DNA from: Sinorhizobium sp. A49
GTDB lineage: Bacteria > Pseudomonadota > Alphaproteobacteria > Rhizobiales > Rhizobiaceae
Assembly (NCBI RefSeq): GCF_002002725.1
Contig: NZ_MUNW01000055.1
Span: 62,001 to 126,000 of the forward strand
Direction of reading: 5' to 3'
DNA length: 64,000 bases
This document shows, piece by piece, positions 1 to 8,865 of the stretch. The notes under the pieces were generated by a model, which saw only the letters and a list, made by a program, of their open reading frames with translations, was not told the DNA's origin and searched no databases. Both the position numbers and the translations under genes were made by a program. Within the stretch, counting starts at the first letter, position 1. The number at the start of each line of letters is the position of its first letter.

Positions 1-344
1 GCAACAACATGATCAACCTGCTCGGCGAGGACTATATCGTCATGGCCCGGGCGAAGGGCCTTTCGGACGGCCACGTGATGCTCTGGTACGCGGCGCGCAA
101 CGCGCTGCTGCCGACCGTGTCGAGCCTGGCCATCGCCATCGGCACTGTTCTCGGCGGCTCGCTGGTGACCGAAGTCGTGTTCAACTATCCGGGCCTCGGC
201 AACATCCTCTACCAGGCGATCCTTGCCCGCGACTACCCGGTTATCCAGGGACAGCTCTTGATCATGACCGCGACTATGCTGGTTGCCAATTTCATCGTCG
301 ACGTCAGCTATGTGCTGCTCGACCCCCGACTGAAGAAGGCTTGA
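1..344 (+). CDS. Peptide ABC transporter permease, DppB-type, C-terminal part
   Basis: Partial gene cut by the left window edge; the reading frame runs from base 3 to a TGA at 342-344. The visible 113 residues hold the EAA loop that docks on the ATPase (ARAKGLSDGHV followed by a hydrophobic segment) and the family ending TEVVFNYPGLGN ... LLDPRLKK, as in the DppB/OppB inner-membrane permeases. It is followed one base later by a DppC-type permease and then two ATPases, so it is the first permease of an oligopeptide-type importer. The binding protein must lie outside the window. Substrate cannot be read from this fragment. Confidence 0.93.
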   Translation, partial: NNMINLLGEDYIVMARAKGLSDGHVMLWYAARNALLPTVSSLAIAIGTVLGGSLVTEVVFNYPGLGNILYQAILARDYPVIQGQLLIMTATMLVANFIVDVSYVLLDPRLKKA

Positions 345-345
345 G

Positions 346-1236
346 ATGAAGACCAACCCCTTCGGATTGATCCGCAATCGCAAGGCTCTGGTCGGCGTCG
401 GCATCATCGCCTTCATCCTTCTCGTGGCGATCGCCGCACCGCTCCTCACCCCCTACGATCCGGGCGCGCGCGTCGGACGGCCGCATCAGGCGCCCTCGCT
501 TGCCCACTGGCTCGGCACCACCCGCATCGGCCAGGATGTGTTCACACGGCTGATCTATGGCGCGCGCACCTCGCTTGCCGTCGGCTTCGGCGCCGGCCTG
601 CTCATCACCATCGTCGGCACGGCACTCGGCATTCTCGCCGGCTATCGTGGCGGCAAGGTCGACGAAGTCATCAGCTTTTTCACCAACATGGTGCTGGTCG
701 TTCCCAACCTGCCGCTGCTCCTGGTGCTCGCCGCCTTCATCGGTCAGGCCAGCCCCTGGGTCATCGCGCTGATCCTTGGCGGAACGTCCTGGGCCTGGGG
801 CGCGCGCGTCACCCGCGCCGAGACGCTTTCCGTCAAGCAGAAGGACTACGTCAAATCGGCGGAGATGATGGGGGAGCCGCGCTGGCGCATCATGACCTTC
901 GAGATCTTTCCCAACCTGATCTCGATCGTCGGCATCAACTTCATCGGAAGCGTCATTTTCGCGATCATCACTCAGGCGACGCTGGAGTTTCTCGGCCTTG
1001 GCGATCCGAAGGTCGTCTCCTGGGGTACCATGCTCTACGCTGCCCAGAAAGCCTCGGCGCTTTCGGTCGGCGCGTGGTGGGACATTCTCACGCCCTGCTT
1101 CGCGCTCGCGTTCCTCGGCATCGGCCTGTCGCTTCTGAATTTCGCCGTCGACGAAATCGCCAATCCGCGGCTGCGGACCGGCAACCGGCTCGGGGGCTGG
1201 TCAGCACTCATTCGCTCCGGGGAGGGTCGCCTGTGA
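346..1236 (+). CDS. Peptide ABC transporter permease, DppC-type
   Basis: A 296-residue inner-membrane permease. It has the DppC/OppC N-terminal segment (one membrane helix at about 15-35, then HWLGTTRIGQDVFTRLIYGART), about five more helices, and an EAA loop near residues 160-180 (RAETLSVKQKDYVKSAEMMG). It pairs with the DppB-type protein upstream to form the channel of a peptide importer. Its stop overlaps the GTG start of the next gene (GTGA at 1233-1236), which implies translational coupling in one operon. The C-terminus runs about 20 residues past the usual NPRLR ending. Confidence 0.93.
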   Translation: MKTNPFGLIRNRKALVGVGIIAFILLVAIAAPLLTPYDPGARVGRPHQAPSLAHWLGTTRIGQDVFTRLIYGARTSLAVGFGAGLLITIVGTALGILAGYRGGKVDEVISFFTNMVLVVPNLPLLLVLAAFIGQASPWVIALILGGTSWAWGARVTRAETLSVKQKDYVKSAEMMGEPRWRIMTFEIFPNLISIVGINFIGSVIFAIITQATLEFLGLGDPKVVSWGTMLYAAQKASALSVGAWWDILTPCFALAFLGIGLSLLNFAVDEIANPRLRTGNRLGGWSALIRSGEGRL

Positions 1237-2036
1237 CCGCGCCATTGCTATCGGTGAAAAACCTGACGATTGATTACATCGGCGAGGAAAAGGACTTTCG
1301 CGCCGTCGACAATGTCTCCTTCGACGTTGCGCCGGGCGAAGTCTTCGGCCTTGCCGGCGAATCCGGCTGCGGCAAGAGCACCATCGCCTTTGCCATCAGC
1401 CGACTGCACAAGCCACCGGCACTGATCCGGCGCGAAAGCACCATCCTACTGAACGGCCGCGACGTGCTCGACCTCGATGACAAAGCCTTGCGCGATTTCC
1501 GCTGGCGCGAGGTCGCCATGGTGTTCCAGAGCGCGATGAACTCGCTCAATCCGGTATTGCGCATCGAGCAGCAGTTCTACGACGTTTTGAAAACCCACAA
1601 GGGCATGAGCCGCGCGCAGGCGCGCGACCGCACTGCCGAAATGCTGAAGCTCGTCGATATCGCGCCGGATCGCATGCGCGACTACCCGCATCAGTTTTCC
1701 GGCGGCATGCGCCAGCGCATCGTCATCGCCATCTGCCTGGCGCTCGACCCGCGGCTGGTGGTCATGGACGAGCCGACAACGGCGCTCGACGTCGTCGTCC
1801 AGCGAGAAATCCTGCAGCGGATCAACGAGCTGCGCCGCAGCCTCGGCTTTGCCGTCCTGTTCATCACCCACGATCTCGGCCTGATGGTGCAGTTCTGCGA
1901 CCGCATCGGCATCATGCTCGCCGGCAAACTCGTCGAGCAGAACACGGCGGAAGCGATCTACGGATCGCCTGAGCACGACTACACCAAGCAACTCTGGGCT
2001 TCTTTCCCGTCGCTCCATGGAGGCGTCCTGCTATGA
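1233..2036 (+). CDS. Peptide ABC transporter ATPase, DppD-type (short)
   Basis: A 267-residue ABC ATPase. Walker A is GESGCGKST at 42-50, the signature FSGGMRQR at 155-162, Walker B LVVMDE at 175-180 and the H-loop histidine at 213. I chose GTG at 1233, which overlaps the preceding TGA and has a GGGGAGGG ribosome site about 5 bases upstream; the frame stays open further upstream but that part is antisense-like sequence. Family members are usually about 320 residues with a C-terminal cysteine-rich oligo_HPY extension; here the protein stops soon after the HDYTKQLW motif, so that extension is missing. It energises the adjoining permeases together with the next ATPase. Confidence 0.93.
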   Translation: MTAPLLSVKNLTIDYIGEEKDFRAVDNVSFDVAPGEVFGLAGESGCGKSTIAFAISRLHKPPALIRRESTILLNGRDVLDLDDKALRDFRWREVAMVFQSAMNSLNPVLRIEQQFYDVLKTHKGMSRAQARDRTAEMLKLVDIAPDRMRDYPHQFSGGMRQRIVIAICLALDPRLVVMDEPTTALDVVVQREILQRINELRRSLGFAVLFITHDLGLMVQFCDRIGIMLAGKLVEQNTAEAIYGSPEHDYTKQLWASFPSLHGGVLL

Positions 2037-2935
2037 CCGGCCAGCCTATCCTTGCCCTCGACAGGGTCACCAAGACATTCGGCCACGGACCGGGCGCTGT
2101 TCATGCGGCGCGTTCGATCTCGTTCTCCCTGCATGCCGGCCGGGCGCTGGCACTTGTCGGCGAGTCCGGTAGCGGCAAGACCACGTGCGCCCGCATGGCG
2201 ATGCGCGAATACCTGCCAACGGACGGAAAAATCCTGTTCAAGGGCAAGGCGGTCGAAGCCGCCAACGCCGCAGAGGCGGCCCACTACCGACGCGCGGTGC
2301 AGATGATTTTCCAGGATCCGTTCGCCTCGCTCAATCCCGCCCACACCATCGCCTATCATCTGAAGCGGCCGCTGCTGCTGCACCGCCCTGACGTCAAGCG
2401 GTCAGAGATCGACGCGACGGTGCGTGCGCTGCTGCAGCAGGTGAAGCTAGATCCCGACCTTGTCGCGCCGAAATACCCGCACGAGCTTTCCGGCGGCCAG
2501 CGCCAGCGTGTCAACATCGCCCGTGCGCTCGCCGCCAAGCCGGAAGTGATCGTCGCCGACGAGCCGACGTCGATGCTCGACGTCTCCGTTCGCCTCGGCG
2601 TGCTCAATCTTCTGAGTGAGATGAAGCAGGAGATGAAGCTTGGCCTGCTCTACATCACTCATGACATCGCCACCGCCCGCTATGTCGCCGAGGATATCGC
2701 AGTCATGTATGCCGGCCAGATCGTCGAGTGGGGCAATGTCGGCAAGGTGATCGACAGCCCCGCCCACCCCTATACCAAGCTCCTGCTTTCCGCGGTCCCC
2801 GACCCGGACGTCCGCTTCGACGACCCGAGCGTGCGGCTGCGCCCGGAGGATGTGGAAGACATCCGCCGCCAATCGGCCATGACCCAGGATAGGATTGTCG
2901 AGGTCGACCCCGATCATTTCGTCCGCGCCGCCTGA
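2033..2935 (+). CDS. Peptide ABC transporter ATPase, DppF-type
   Basis: A 300-residue ABC ATPase with Walker A GESGSGKT at 43-50, LSGGQRQR at 152-159, Walker B VIVADE at 172-177 and an H-loop TH at about residue 211. The C-terminal HPYTKLLLSAVPDPD motif and acidic tail fit the DppF/OppF half. ATG at 2033 overlaps the TGA of the preceding gene (ATGA). It is the last gene of the operon; a 14-bp perfect stem terminator follows at 2987-3020. Confidence 0.94.
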   Translation: MTGQPILALDRVTKTFGHGPGAVHAARSISFSLHAGRALALVGESGSGKTTCARMAMREYLPTDGKILFKGKAVEAANAAEAAHYRRAVQMIFQDPFASLNPAHTIAYHLKRPLLLHRPDVKRSEIDATVRALLQQVKLDPDLVAPKYPHELSGGQRQRVNIARALAAKPEVIVADEPTSMLDVSVRLGVLNLLSEMKQEMKLGLLYITHDIATARYVAEDIAVMYAGQIVEWGNVGKVIDSPAHPYTKLLLSAVPDPDVRFDDPSVRLRPEDVEDIRRQSAMTQDRIVEVDPDHFVRAA

Positions 2936-2986
2936 AGCAGCTCCGACTTCCAGCCTGCCGACCGGGCTTCCTCCCAGGACTTAAAA

Positions 2987-3020
2987 ACACAACGCCCCGC
3001 TTTAGAGCGGGGCGTTGTGT
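2987..3020. terminator. Bidirectional terminator between the peptide transporter and glnII
   Basis: Perfect 14-bp inverted repeat: ACACAACGCCCCGC at 2987-3000 and its complement at 3007-3020, with a 6-base loop. Read on the minus strand it is followed by a T5 run (the AAAAA just before 2987), so it is strongest as the terminator of glnII. It also lies 51 bases past the DppF-type stop and can end both converging operons. Confidence 0.88.
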
Positions 3021-3100
3021 TTGGGCAATCGTTACCGATCGCGCATTCCTGGCAGCGAAGCCGGTTGTGGCGTGCCGCTAGGGCACGCCACAAGCCATGC

Positions 3101-4144
3101 TCAGGCCGCCTTCATCTGCTTTTCGACGTCGGTCGGAACCGTGGAGATCGTCTTCAGGATCTGCGCAGCGATCTGGTAGGGGTCACCCTTGGAGTTCGGG
3201 CGGCGGTCCTCAAGATAGCCCTTGTAGTCGTTGTTGACGAAGCTGTGCGGAACGCGGATCGAGGCACCGCGGTCAGCAATGCCGTAGCTGAACTGGTGGA
3301 TCGAGGCGGTTTCGTGCTTGCCGGTCAGGCGCATGTGGTTGTCGGGACCATAGACGGCGATGTGGTCGGCGCGGGCTTCGGCGAAGGCCGCCATCAGGGT
3401 TTCGAAATACGCCTTGCCGCCGACTTCGCGCATGTAGGTGGTCGAGAAGTTGGCGTGCATGCCCGAACCGTTCCAGTCGGTGTCGCCGAGCGGCTTGCAG
3501 TGGTATTCGACGTCGATGCCGTATTTTTCGGTCAGGCGCTGCAAGAGGTAGCGGGCAAGCCAGATTTCGTCGGCGGCCTTACGCGAGCCCTTGCCGAAGA
3601 CCTGGAATTCCCACTGGCCCTTGGCGACTTCGGCGTTGATGCCTTCATGGTTGATGCCGGCGGCCAGGCAGATGTCCAGATGCTCTTCGACGATTTTGCG
3701 GCCGATGTCGCCGACATTGCTGTAGCCGACGCCGCAGTAGTAGGGTCCCTGCGGCGCGGGGAAGCCAGCTTCCGGGAACCCGAGCGGGCGGCCGTTCTGA
3801 TAGAAGAAATATTCCTGCTCGAAGCCAAACCAGGCGCCATCGTCATCAGCGATCGAAGCGCGGGTGTTCGACGGATGCGGCGTCTTGGCATCGGGCATCA
3901 TGACTTCGCAGAGAACGAGCACGCCGTTCTTGCGCTCCGGGTCCGGATAGACGGCAACCGGCTTCAGCACGCAGTCGGAGCTGCTGCCTTCGGCCTGCAT
4001 CGTCGAGGAACCGTCGAAGCCCCAGAGTGGAAGCTGTTCAAGATGCGGAAAAGCGTCGAATTCCTTGACCAGGGTCTTGCCGCGTAGGTTGGGGGTCGGC
4101 TGGTAACCGTCGAGCCAGATGTATTCGAGCTTAAACTTTGTCAT
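3101..4144 (-). CDS. glnII: Glutamine synthetase type II (GlnII)
   Basis: A 347-residue type II (eukaryote-like) glutamine synthetase that condenses ammonia and glutamate with ATP in the cytoplasm. Recognisable signatures are LWGFDGSSTMQAEGSSSD, the catalytic-domain opening WFGFEQEYFFY, the NGSGMHANFSTT segment and GKHETASIHQFSYGIADRG near the C-terminus. Rhizobiaceae carry GlnII besides GlnI (GlnA), and glnII is classically NtrC/sigma-54 controlled. A -24/-12 promoter lies upstream at 4234-4249. Single-gene transcription unit, with its own promoter and a strong terminator. Confidence 0.97.
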   Translation of the reverse strand: MTKFKLEYIWLDGYQPTPNLRGKTLVKEFDAFPHLEQLPLWGFDGSSTMQAEGSSSDCVLKPVAVYPDPERKNGVLVLCEVMMPDAKTPHPSNTRASIADDDGAWFGFEQEYFFYQNGRPLGFPEAGFPAPQGPYYCGVGYSNVGDIGRKIVEEHLDICLAAGINHEGINAEVAKGQWEFQVFGKGSRKAADEIWLARYLLQRLTEKYGIDVEYHCKPLGDTDWNGSGMHANFSTTYMREVGGKAYFETLMAAFAEARADHIAVYGPDNHMRLTGKHETASIHQFSYGIADRGASIRVPHSFVNNDYKGYLEDRRPNSKGDPYQIAAQILKTISTVPTDVEKQMKAA

Positions 4145-4534
4145 TTCTTTCTCTCACATGACGCCAGGAATGGCTTGGTTCCGAAGCGGCTGGGCAATCC
4201 AGATGGCTGCCCGATGACCGTTAGACATCAGAAAGCATTAATCGTGCCAGTTCGCTTTGCCTGGCCAAAACACGAAAAATCAATGCCCGCGGCATCCGCC
4301 ATCACAGCGCGAGCGGCGGCGCAAGACTAAGGATGAAGCGGACTGCACAGAAAATAGGCACCATCAGCCACGCTTTGAGGCACGGCCGCGAGCAAACCGC
4401 TGCCAAAGAAGGCGTGGGGCGGCAAGGCGGCCGCCGGGGCGTTACCGCCCCGTCAACAAGGACCGTCAAAGACACTGCTCGAAAAACAAGCGCCCGTCGC
4501 AAGCCAGACAGAAACGACGCCGCCAGACGCGTGG
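4145..4534. other. Intergenic region upstream of glnII
   Basis: 390 bases between the glnII start and the stop of the MocR gene, both on minus. It holds the glnII sigma-54 promoter (4234-4249) and a small GC hairpin with arms GGGGCG and CGCCCC at 4436-4451, which may end the MocR transcript. I found no convincing symmetric NtrC site (GCAC...GTGC) and no supported gene; the open frames here are extensions of shadow frames. Confidence 0.6.
4234..4249 (-). promoter_or_regulatory. Sigma-54 (-24/-12) promoter of glnII
   Basis: On the minus strand TGGCACG-N4-ATGCT: GG at -25/-24 and GC at -13/-12 with exact 12-base spacing, one mismatch to TGGCACG-N4-TTGCW. It predicts a start near 4223 and a leader of about 80 bases before glnII. 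This fits the known NtrC control of rhizobial glnII. Confidence 0.8.
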
Positions 4535-5932
4535 CTACCGGGTAATCATCGTCAGCACGCGATAGAGCCGCTCGTCGGTCGACTGGGCGACGTTGAAGCG
4601 CAGAAATCCTGATGCCGCGCCGGAATGGCTGAAGGCATTGCCGGGTGCCAGCACGACATCGTGCGCCAGCGCCTTCTGCGCCAGTTCCGACGCGTCGAGA
4701 CCGTCCGGGAGCCTGCACCAGAGGAACATGCCGGCCTGCGGCTCGATCCAGGGCGTGATCCCAACTGCAGCCAGCCGCGTGGCCGTCTCGGTCATCGTCC
4801 GCGTCAGGCGCAGACGCAGCGCCTCCATATGCTTTCGATAGCTGCCATCCCGCAACAAGGTCAGCACCAACTCGGCGGCGAGGTTCGGGCCGCCGAATGT
4901 GGTGGCGATCTTGAGGTCGATCAGCCCCTCGATCCAACTCCGGGGAGCTGCGATGTAGCCGCAGCGCATGGATGCGGACAACGTCTTGGAAAAACTGCCA
5001 ATCTGCACCACGCGGTCGAGGCCATCGAAAGCGGCCAGCCGCGGCGCCGGCTCATGCTCGAAATCGGCAAAGATATCGTCCTCGACGATGGTCAAGCCCG
5101 CCTGTTCGGCCAGCCGTAACAGGCGATGCCCAACCACGGGAGAGAGCGTGGCGCCAGTCGGATTGTGGACGGCGGAATTGGTGATGTAGAGGCGGGGGCG
5201 ATGGGCTTCCAGCACTTCAGAGAACCGATCGAGATCGGGACCGACAGGCGTGTAGGGCACGCTGACGACATTGACGCGGTGCGCTCGCAACAGCGCCTGG
5301 AAATTGAAGTAGCAGGGATCGTCGACCATGACGGTGTCGCCGGGTTCGAGCAGAAACCGGCAAAGCAGATCGATCGCCTGGGTGCCTGACTCTGTCAGGA
5401 TGATCTGATCGGGCGATGCCTCGACACCACGTTCGGCGAGGCGCCGCGCCAGCAGCTGCCGCAAGGGCTGCAAGCCGAGCGGCGTGCCGTATTCCGTCAG
5501 GCTCGCCGTCTCCGCGCGCGCGATCGAGCGCAGCGTCCGCCTGAGTGCTGCCTCTGGCATCCACGACGCCGGCAGCCAGCCGCAGCCGGGCTTCAGCACC
5601 TCGGCATCTGTTTCAAGCGCCTGACGCGAAACCCAGAGCGGATCAATCGCGCGATCGACCCGCGGACCGACCTCGGCCAGCGACAACGGCGCCAGGGGTG
5701 CAGACACGAAAAAGCCGGAACCGGGCCGCGAGCGGATCGTGCCCTCGGCGGCAAGACGCTCATAGGCTTCCACGACCGTCGACTTGGAAACCCGCATCGT
5801 CGTCGCGAGCGCCCGAATGGAAGGAAGCTTGGCACCCGGCGTCAACGATCGCCCGGCAATGCGTTGCCGGATCGTACCCATGACGCCCTCGAGCAGCGTC
5901 TCGCTACCGGACGCCGTTTGCTGAAATGCCAT
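4535..5932 (-). CDS. MocR/PdxR-family regulator (GntR domain fused to aminotransferase)
   Basis: A 465-residue fusion: a GntR winged helix at about 12-75 (LPSIRALATTMRVSKSTVVEAYERL) and a fold-type I aminotransferase domain from about 110 to the end, with NPTG at 257-260, the EDDIF aspartates near 285-286 and the PLP lysine K316 in GSFSKTLS. Such proteins are transcription factors that sense PLP or a PLP-amino compound adduct and usually act on the divergent neighbour. Here that is an EamA-type exporter starting 101 bases away, and the shared intergenic region has a palindrome (5955-5972). Ligand unknown. Confidence 0.93.
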   Translation of the reverse strand: MAFQQTASGSETLLEGVMGTIRQRIAGRSLTPGAKLPSIRALATTMRVSKSTVVEAYERLAAEGTIRSRPGSGFFVSAPLAPLSLAEVGPRVDRAIDPLWVSRQALETDAEVLKPGCGWLPASWMPEAALRRTLRSIARAETASLTEYGTPLGLQPLRQLLARRLAERGVEASPDQIILTESGTQAIDLLCRFLLEPGDTVMVDDPCYFNFQALLRAHRVNVVSVPYTPVGPDLDRFSEVLEAHRPRLYITNSAVHNPTGATLSPVVGHRLLRLAEQAGLTIVEDDIFADFEHEPAPRLAAFDGLDRVVQIGSFSKTLSASMRCGYIAAPRSWIEGLIDLKIATTFGGPNLAAELVLTLLRDGSYRKHMEALRLRLTRTMTETATRLAAVGITPWIEPQAGMFLWCRLPDGLDASELAQKALAHDVVLAPGNAFSHSGAASGFLRFNVAQSTDERLYRVLTMITR

Positions 5933-5954
5933 CTGTATTGGACCTTAATGCAGC

Positions 5955-5972
5955 ACAGTTTGGCGAAACTGT
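5955..5972. promoter_or_regulatory. Palindromic operator candidate between MocR and EamA genes
   Basis: ACAGTTT-GGCG-AAACTGT, a perfect 7-bp inverted repeat centred in the 101-bp divergent intergenic region. It is the only clear symmetric element there, so it is the best candidate site for the MocR regulator. It could instead belong to another factor. Confidence 0.5.
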
Positions 5973-6033
5973 ACCGCATTGTCTCTGGAAGAACCACTGT
6001 CTCCAACCGATACATGTAGAAAAGGAGGTGACA

Positions 6034-6897
6034 ATGGACAGAACGACCACCGGCTGGTTAAACGGCTTCCTCGGAGTATTGATTTTCAGCGGCTCGCTGC
6101 CGGCCACACGCGCTGCCGTCATGGACTTCGACCCGGTATTCCTGACCGTCGCACGCGCGGCGATCGCCGGCGCCCTTGCGCTCTGCCTGCTCCTCGTCTT
6201 TCGCCAACCCAAGCCGACGCGCGCCGATCTCATGTCACTGGCAATCGTCGCCTTTGGCGTCGTCCTTGGCTTCCCGCTTTTGACCGCACTGGCGCTTGAG
6301 CATGTGACATCGGCCCACTCGATCGTCTTCGTCGGCTTGCTGCCCTTGGCCACCGCCCTCTTCGGGGTGCTTCGCGGCGGCGAACGGCCGCATCCTGCCT
6401 TCTGGCTGTTTTCCTGCCTCGGCAGCGCGCTTGTTGCCGGTTTTGCGCTGACGCAGGGCTTTTCCGCCTCGCCGGTCGGCGACCTCCTGATGCTCGCGGC
6501 CATCATCGTCTGCGGCCTTGGCTATGCCGAAGGTGCTGCCCTGTCGCGCAAGCTCGGCGGCTGGCAGGTGATCTGCTGGGCCCTGGTGCTGTCGCTGCCC
6601 GTCATGATCGGCATCGGTCTTTTCACCAACGCACCAACCGTTGAGATGGTGAATGGCCCTGCATGGGCAGGACTTGCCTATGTCTCCGTCTTCAGCATGC
6701 TGATCGGCTTCGTCTTCTGGTATCGCGGGCTGGCCCTCGGCGGCGTCGCGGGCGTCGGGCAATTGCAACTGCTGCAGCCGTTCTTCGGCCTGGCGCTGGC
6801 GGCAGTCCTTCTCCATGAACCGGTGAGCGGAGCGATGCTGGCCGTGACCGGCGCCATCGTGCTTTGCGTCGCCGGGGCCAAGAAGTTCGCAAAATAG
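6034..6897 (+). CDS. EamA/DMT-family transporter (probable metabolite exporter)
   Basis: A 287-residue protein with about ten membrane helices and the two EamA repeats of the drug/metabolite transporter superfamily. ATG at 6034 is chosen because a near-perfect AAAGGAGGTG ribosome site sits at 6021-6030; the longer open frame back to 5926 crosses the promoter region. Divergent from the MocR-type regulator, which probably controls it; such pairs often export amino-acid-like compounds. Substrate not readable. It converges on the LysR gene that ends at 6917. Confidence 0.92.
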   Translation: MDRTTTGWLNGFLGVLIFSGSLPATRAAVMDFDPVFLTVARAAIAGALALCLLLVFRQPKPTRADLMSLAIVAFGVVLGFPLLTALALEHVTSAHSIVFVGLLPLATALFGVLRGGERPHPAFWLFSCLGSALVAGFALTQGFSASPVGDLLMLAAIIVCGLGYAEGAALSRKLGGWQVICWALVLSLPVMIGIGLFTNAPTVEMVNGPAWAGLAYVSVFSMLIGFVFWYRGLALGGVAGVGQLQLLQPFFGLALAAVLLHEPVSGAMLAVTGAIVLCVAGAKKFAK

Positions 6898-6916
6898 GTG
6901 GCAAGCTCTACCGTCG

Positions 6917-7810
6917 TCAGAGATGATCGAGCTTTAGGCGTTTGCTCACAAGTTCGATGAATGTCCGCACCTTGGCCGTGGGCGTCCTGCCCTCGCGCCA
7001 CAGGATGTGGATCGGGACAGGCGCCGGCTCGAATTCCTCAAGCACCACCTCGACCCTGCCGCCTGCGATCAGATGTTCGATCTGCCAGAGCGGCGAATAG
7101 CCGAGCCCTAGCCCCTCGCCGACGGCCGCATAGATCGCCGCCATGGCGTTTACCCGCAAGGGGCCGCCGACCTTTACGCCACGCGGCCTGCCGTCGATCG
7201 TAAACATCCAAGTGCCCTGCCGGTCGTCGCCCAGGCGGGTGACGCAGTCGTGATGCCTCAGATCCTGCGGGTGCGCTGGCCGACCGCGCATCGCGAGATA
7301 GGAGGGTGCGCCGAAGACGACACGACGCAAGCCGCCAAGCCGCTTGCCCGTCAGGCTCGAGTCGGCCAGGTCGCCGATCCGTACCACCATGTCGAGCCCA
7401 CCCTCTGCCAGATCGACGAAGGCGTCCGAAAGATCGAGTGCGACCTCGACTTCTGGATACTGCTGCATGTACTCGGCGACGATCGGCATCAGGAAGCGTG
7501 GAGCGAACAGCGCCGGTGCGCCGATGCGCAGCACGCCTGAAGGCTCCAGCCGACGCTGCGCCGCCTCGAGCCGGGCTTCGCGGATTTCATCGATGGCCGG
7601 CTTGATGCGCCGATAGAAGATCTCGCCGGCCTCGCTCGGCGAAGAGCGCCGTGTCGTGCGGTGAACGAGTTCCACCCCGATATCGTCTTCAAGGGCGGCA
7701 AGCGCCCGGCTGACGGCCTGCAGCGGCCGGGCGAGACGGTTGGCAGCCGCCGTCAGGCTGCCGAGCTCCACCACGGCAACGAACATTTCGAGGTCTTCGA
7801 TGCGGCTCAT
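6917..7810 (-). CDS. LysR-family transcriptional regulator
   Basis: A 297-residue LysR regulator: N-terminal winged helix at about 2-60 (MFVAVVELGSLTAAANRLARPLQAVSRALAALE), then a periplasmic-binding-fold effector domain containing GVLRIGAP and a DMVVRIGDL segment, typical of the CrgA/YafC-like group. ATG at 7810 gives the family-standard MSRIEDLEMF start; the frame is open to 7855 but that would overlap the divergent promoter. It faces an NAD(P)-binding protein gene starting at 7927, its likely target. Confidence 0.92.
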   Translation of the reverse strand: MSRIEDLEMFVAVVELGSLTAAANRLARPLQAVSRALAALEDDIGVELVHRTTRRSSPSEAGEIFYRRIKPAIDEIREARLEAAQRRLEPSGVLRIGAPALFAPRFLMPIVAEYMQQYPEVEVALDLSDAFVDLAEGGLDMVVRIGDLADSSLTGKRLGGLRRVVFGAPSYLAMRGRPAHPQDLRHHDCVTRLGDDRQGTWMFTIDGRPRGVKVGGPLRVNAMAAIYAAVGEGLGLGYSPLWQIEHLIAGGRVEVVLEEFEPAPVPIHILWREGRTPTAKVRTFIELVSKRLKLDHL

Positions 7811-7926
7811 TTCATTATCCCGATTTTGGAGAGAATAAATCACATTTGCGGCCAATTGTCTGCATTCCAGCCGAGCGATACCTTCGGTTCAGATTTGTGA
7901 GACGAACGTCAGGAAGGCAAATTCGC

Positions 7927-8838
7927 ATGGCAGCGGTAGCGAAAAGAACCACGGGAAAGAGAATACTCGTCGTCGGCGCGACCGGGCGGTTTGCCGGCCT
8001 CGTCGTGCCTGAACTGGTCCGCCGAGGGGCGATCGTGCGCGCGCTGGTCAGGGAGCAGTCCAATACCAGGCTGGCGCAGCAGCTTGGCGCCGCGCAAGTT
8101 GCGGTCGGCGATCTCAGGGATCGCGAAAGCCTCGACGTTGCGTTGGAAGGTATCGACGGCGTCTTTCATCTTGGGCCGGCATTTGCGCCCGACGAAGCCG
8201 CGATGGGCATCGCCATGGTCGAGGCTTCGGTGCGCGCGGGTGTGCGAAAATTCGTGTTCTCGTCGGTCATCCAGCCGACGAATACGCGACTGAAGAATCA
8301 CGCCGCCAAGATACCGGTGGAGGATGCGCTCTATTCGTCCCCTCTAGAATACACCGTCCTTCATCCGGCAAACTTCATGCAGAACATCCACGCGGCCTGG
8401 CCAGGCGTCGTCGAGCGCGGCGTATTTTCCGAACCCTTTCCGAGAAACGCGCGCCTTGCGCGCGTCGACTACCGCGACGTCGCCGAAGTGGCGGCGATCG
8501 CGTTGACGGAAGACCGGCTCGCCTACGCCACCCTCGAACTCTGTGCCGAGAGCCGCCACGACAGAGAGGAGATTGCCGGGATGATGGCGAGCGCGCTCGG
8601 CCGCCCCATCGAGGCGGGCGAAATCGGTTTCCACGAATGGGCCGCGCCGGCCCGAGCCAGATACACCGAGCACCAGCTCAGCCTGCTCGCCAAGGTTTAC
8701 GAGCATTACGCGGCAGTCGGCCTTGGCGGCAACAGCCTGTCGCTGAGAGCGGCGCTCGGGCGGGAACCGCGAAGCCTGCGGGCTTTCATAGAAGAACTGG
8801 CGACCGCTGCCACTCCCCGCCCTCACTTCCAAGCGTGA
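7927..8838 (+). CDS. NAD(P)-binding NmrA-like oxidoreductase
   Basis: A 303-residue atypical short-chain dehydrogenase of the NmrA/NAD(P)H-binding type. A Rossmann start KRILVVGATGRFAG lies at about 11-24, the VFHLGPAF and FVFSSVIQP segments match the family core, and the catalytic Tyr/Lys pair of classical SDRs is not evident. Start ATG 7927 has AGGAAGG at 7911-7917. Relatives act as redox sensors or quinone/azo reductases. It is divergent from a LysR gene and 27 bases upstream of a DUF2798 gene, probably one transcript. Confidence 0.88.
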   Translation: MAAVAKRTTGKRILVVGATGRFAGLVVPELVRRGAIVRALVREQSNTRLAQQLGAAQVAVGDLRDRESLDVALEGIDGVFHLGPAFAPDEAAMGIAMVEASVRAGVRKFVFSSVIQPTNTRLKNHAAKIPVEDALYSSPLEYTVLHPANFMQNIHAAWPGVVERGVFSEPFPRNARLARVDYRDVAEVAAIALTEDRLAYATLELCAESRHDREEIAGMMASALGRPIEAGEIGFHEWAAPARARYTEHQLSLLAKVYEHYAAVGLGGNSLSLRAALGREPRSLRAFIEELATAATPRPHFQA

Positions 8839-8865
8839 CACCTTCCAAACTGGAGCATCACCTCG

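Noticed and set aside
4332-4362. TGCAC and GGCACC words upstream of glnII, considered as NtrC sites
   Set aside because: They are not arranged as the required GCAC...GTGC dyad, so I do not call an enhancer.
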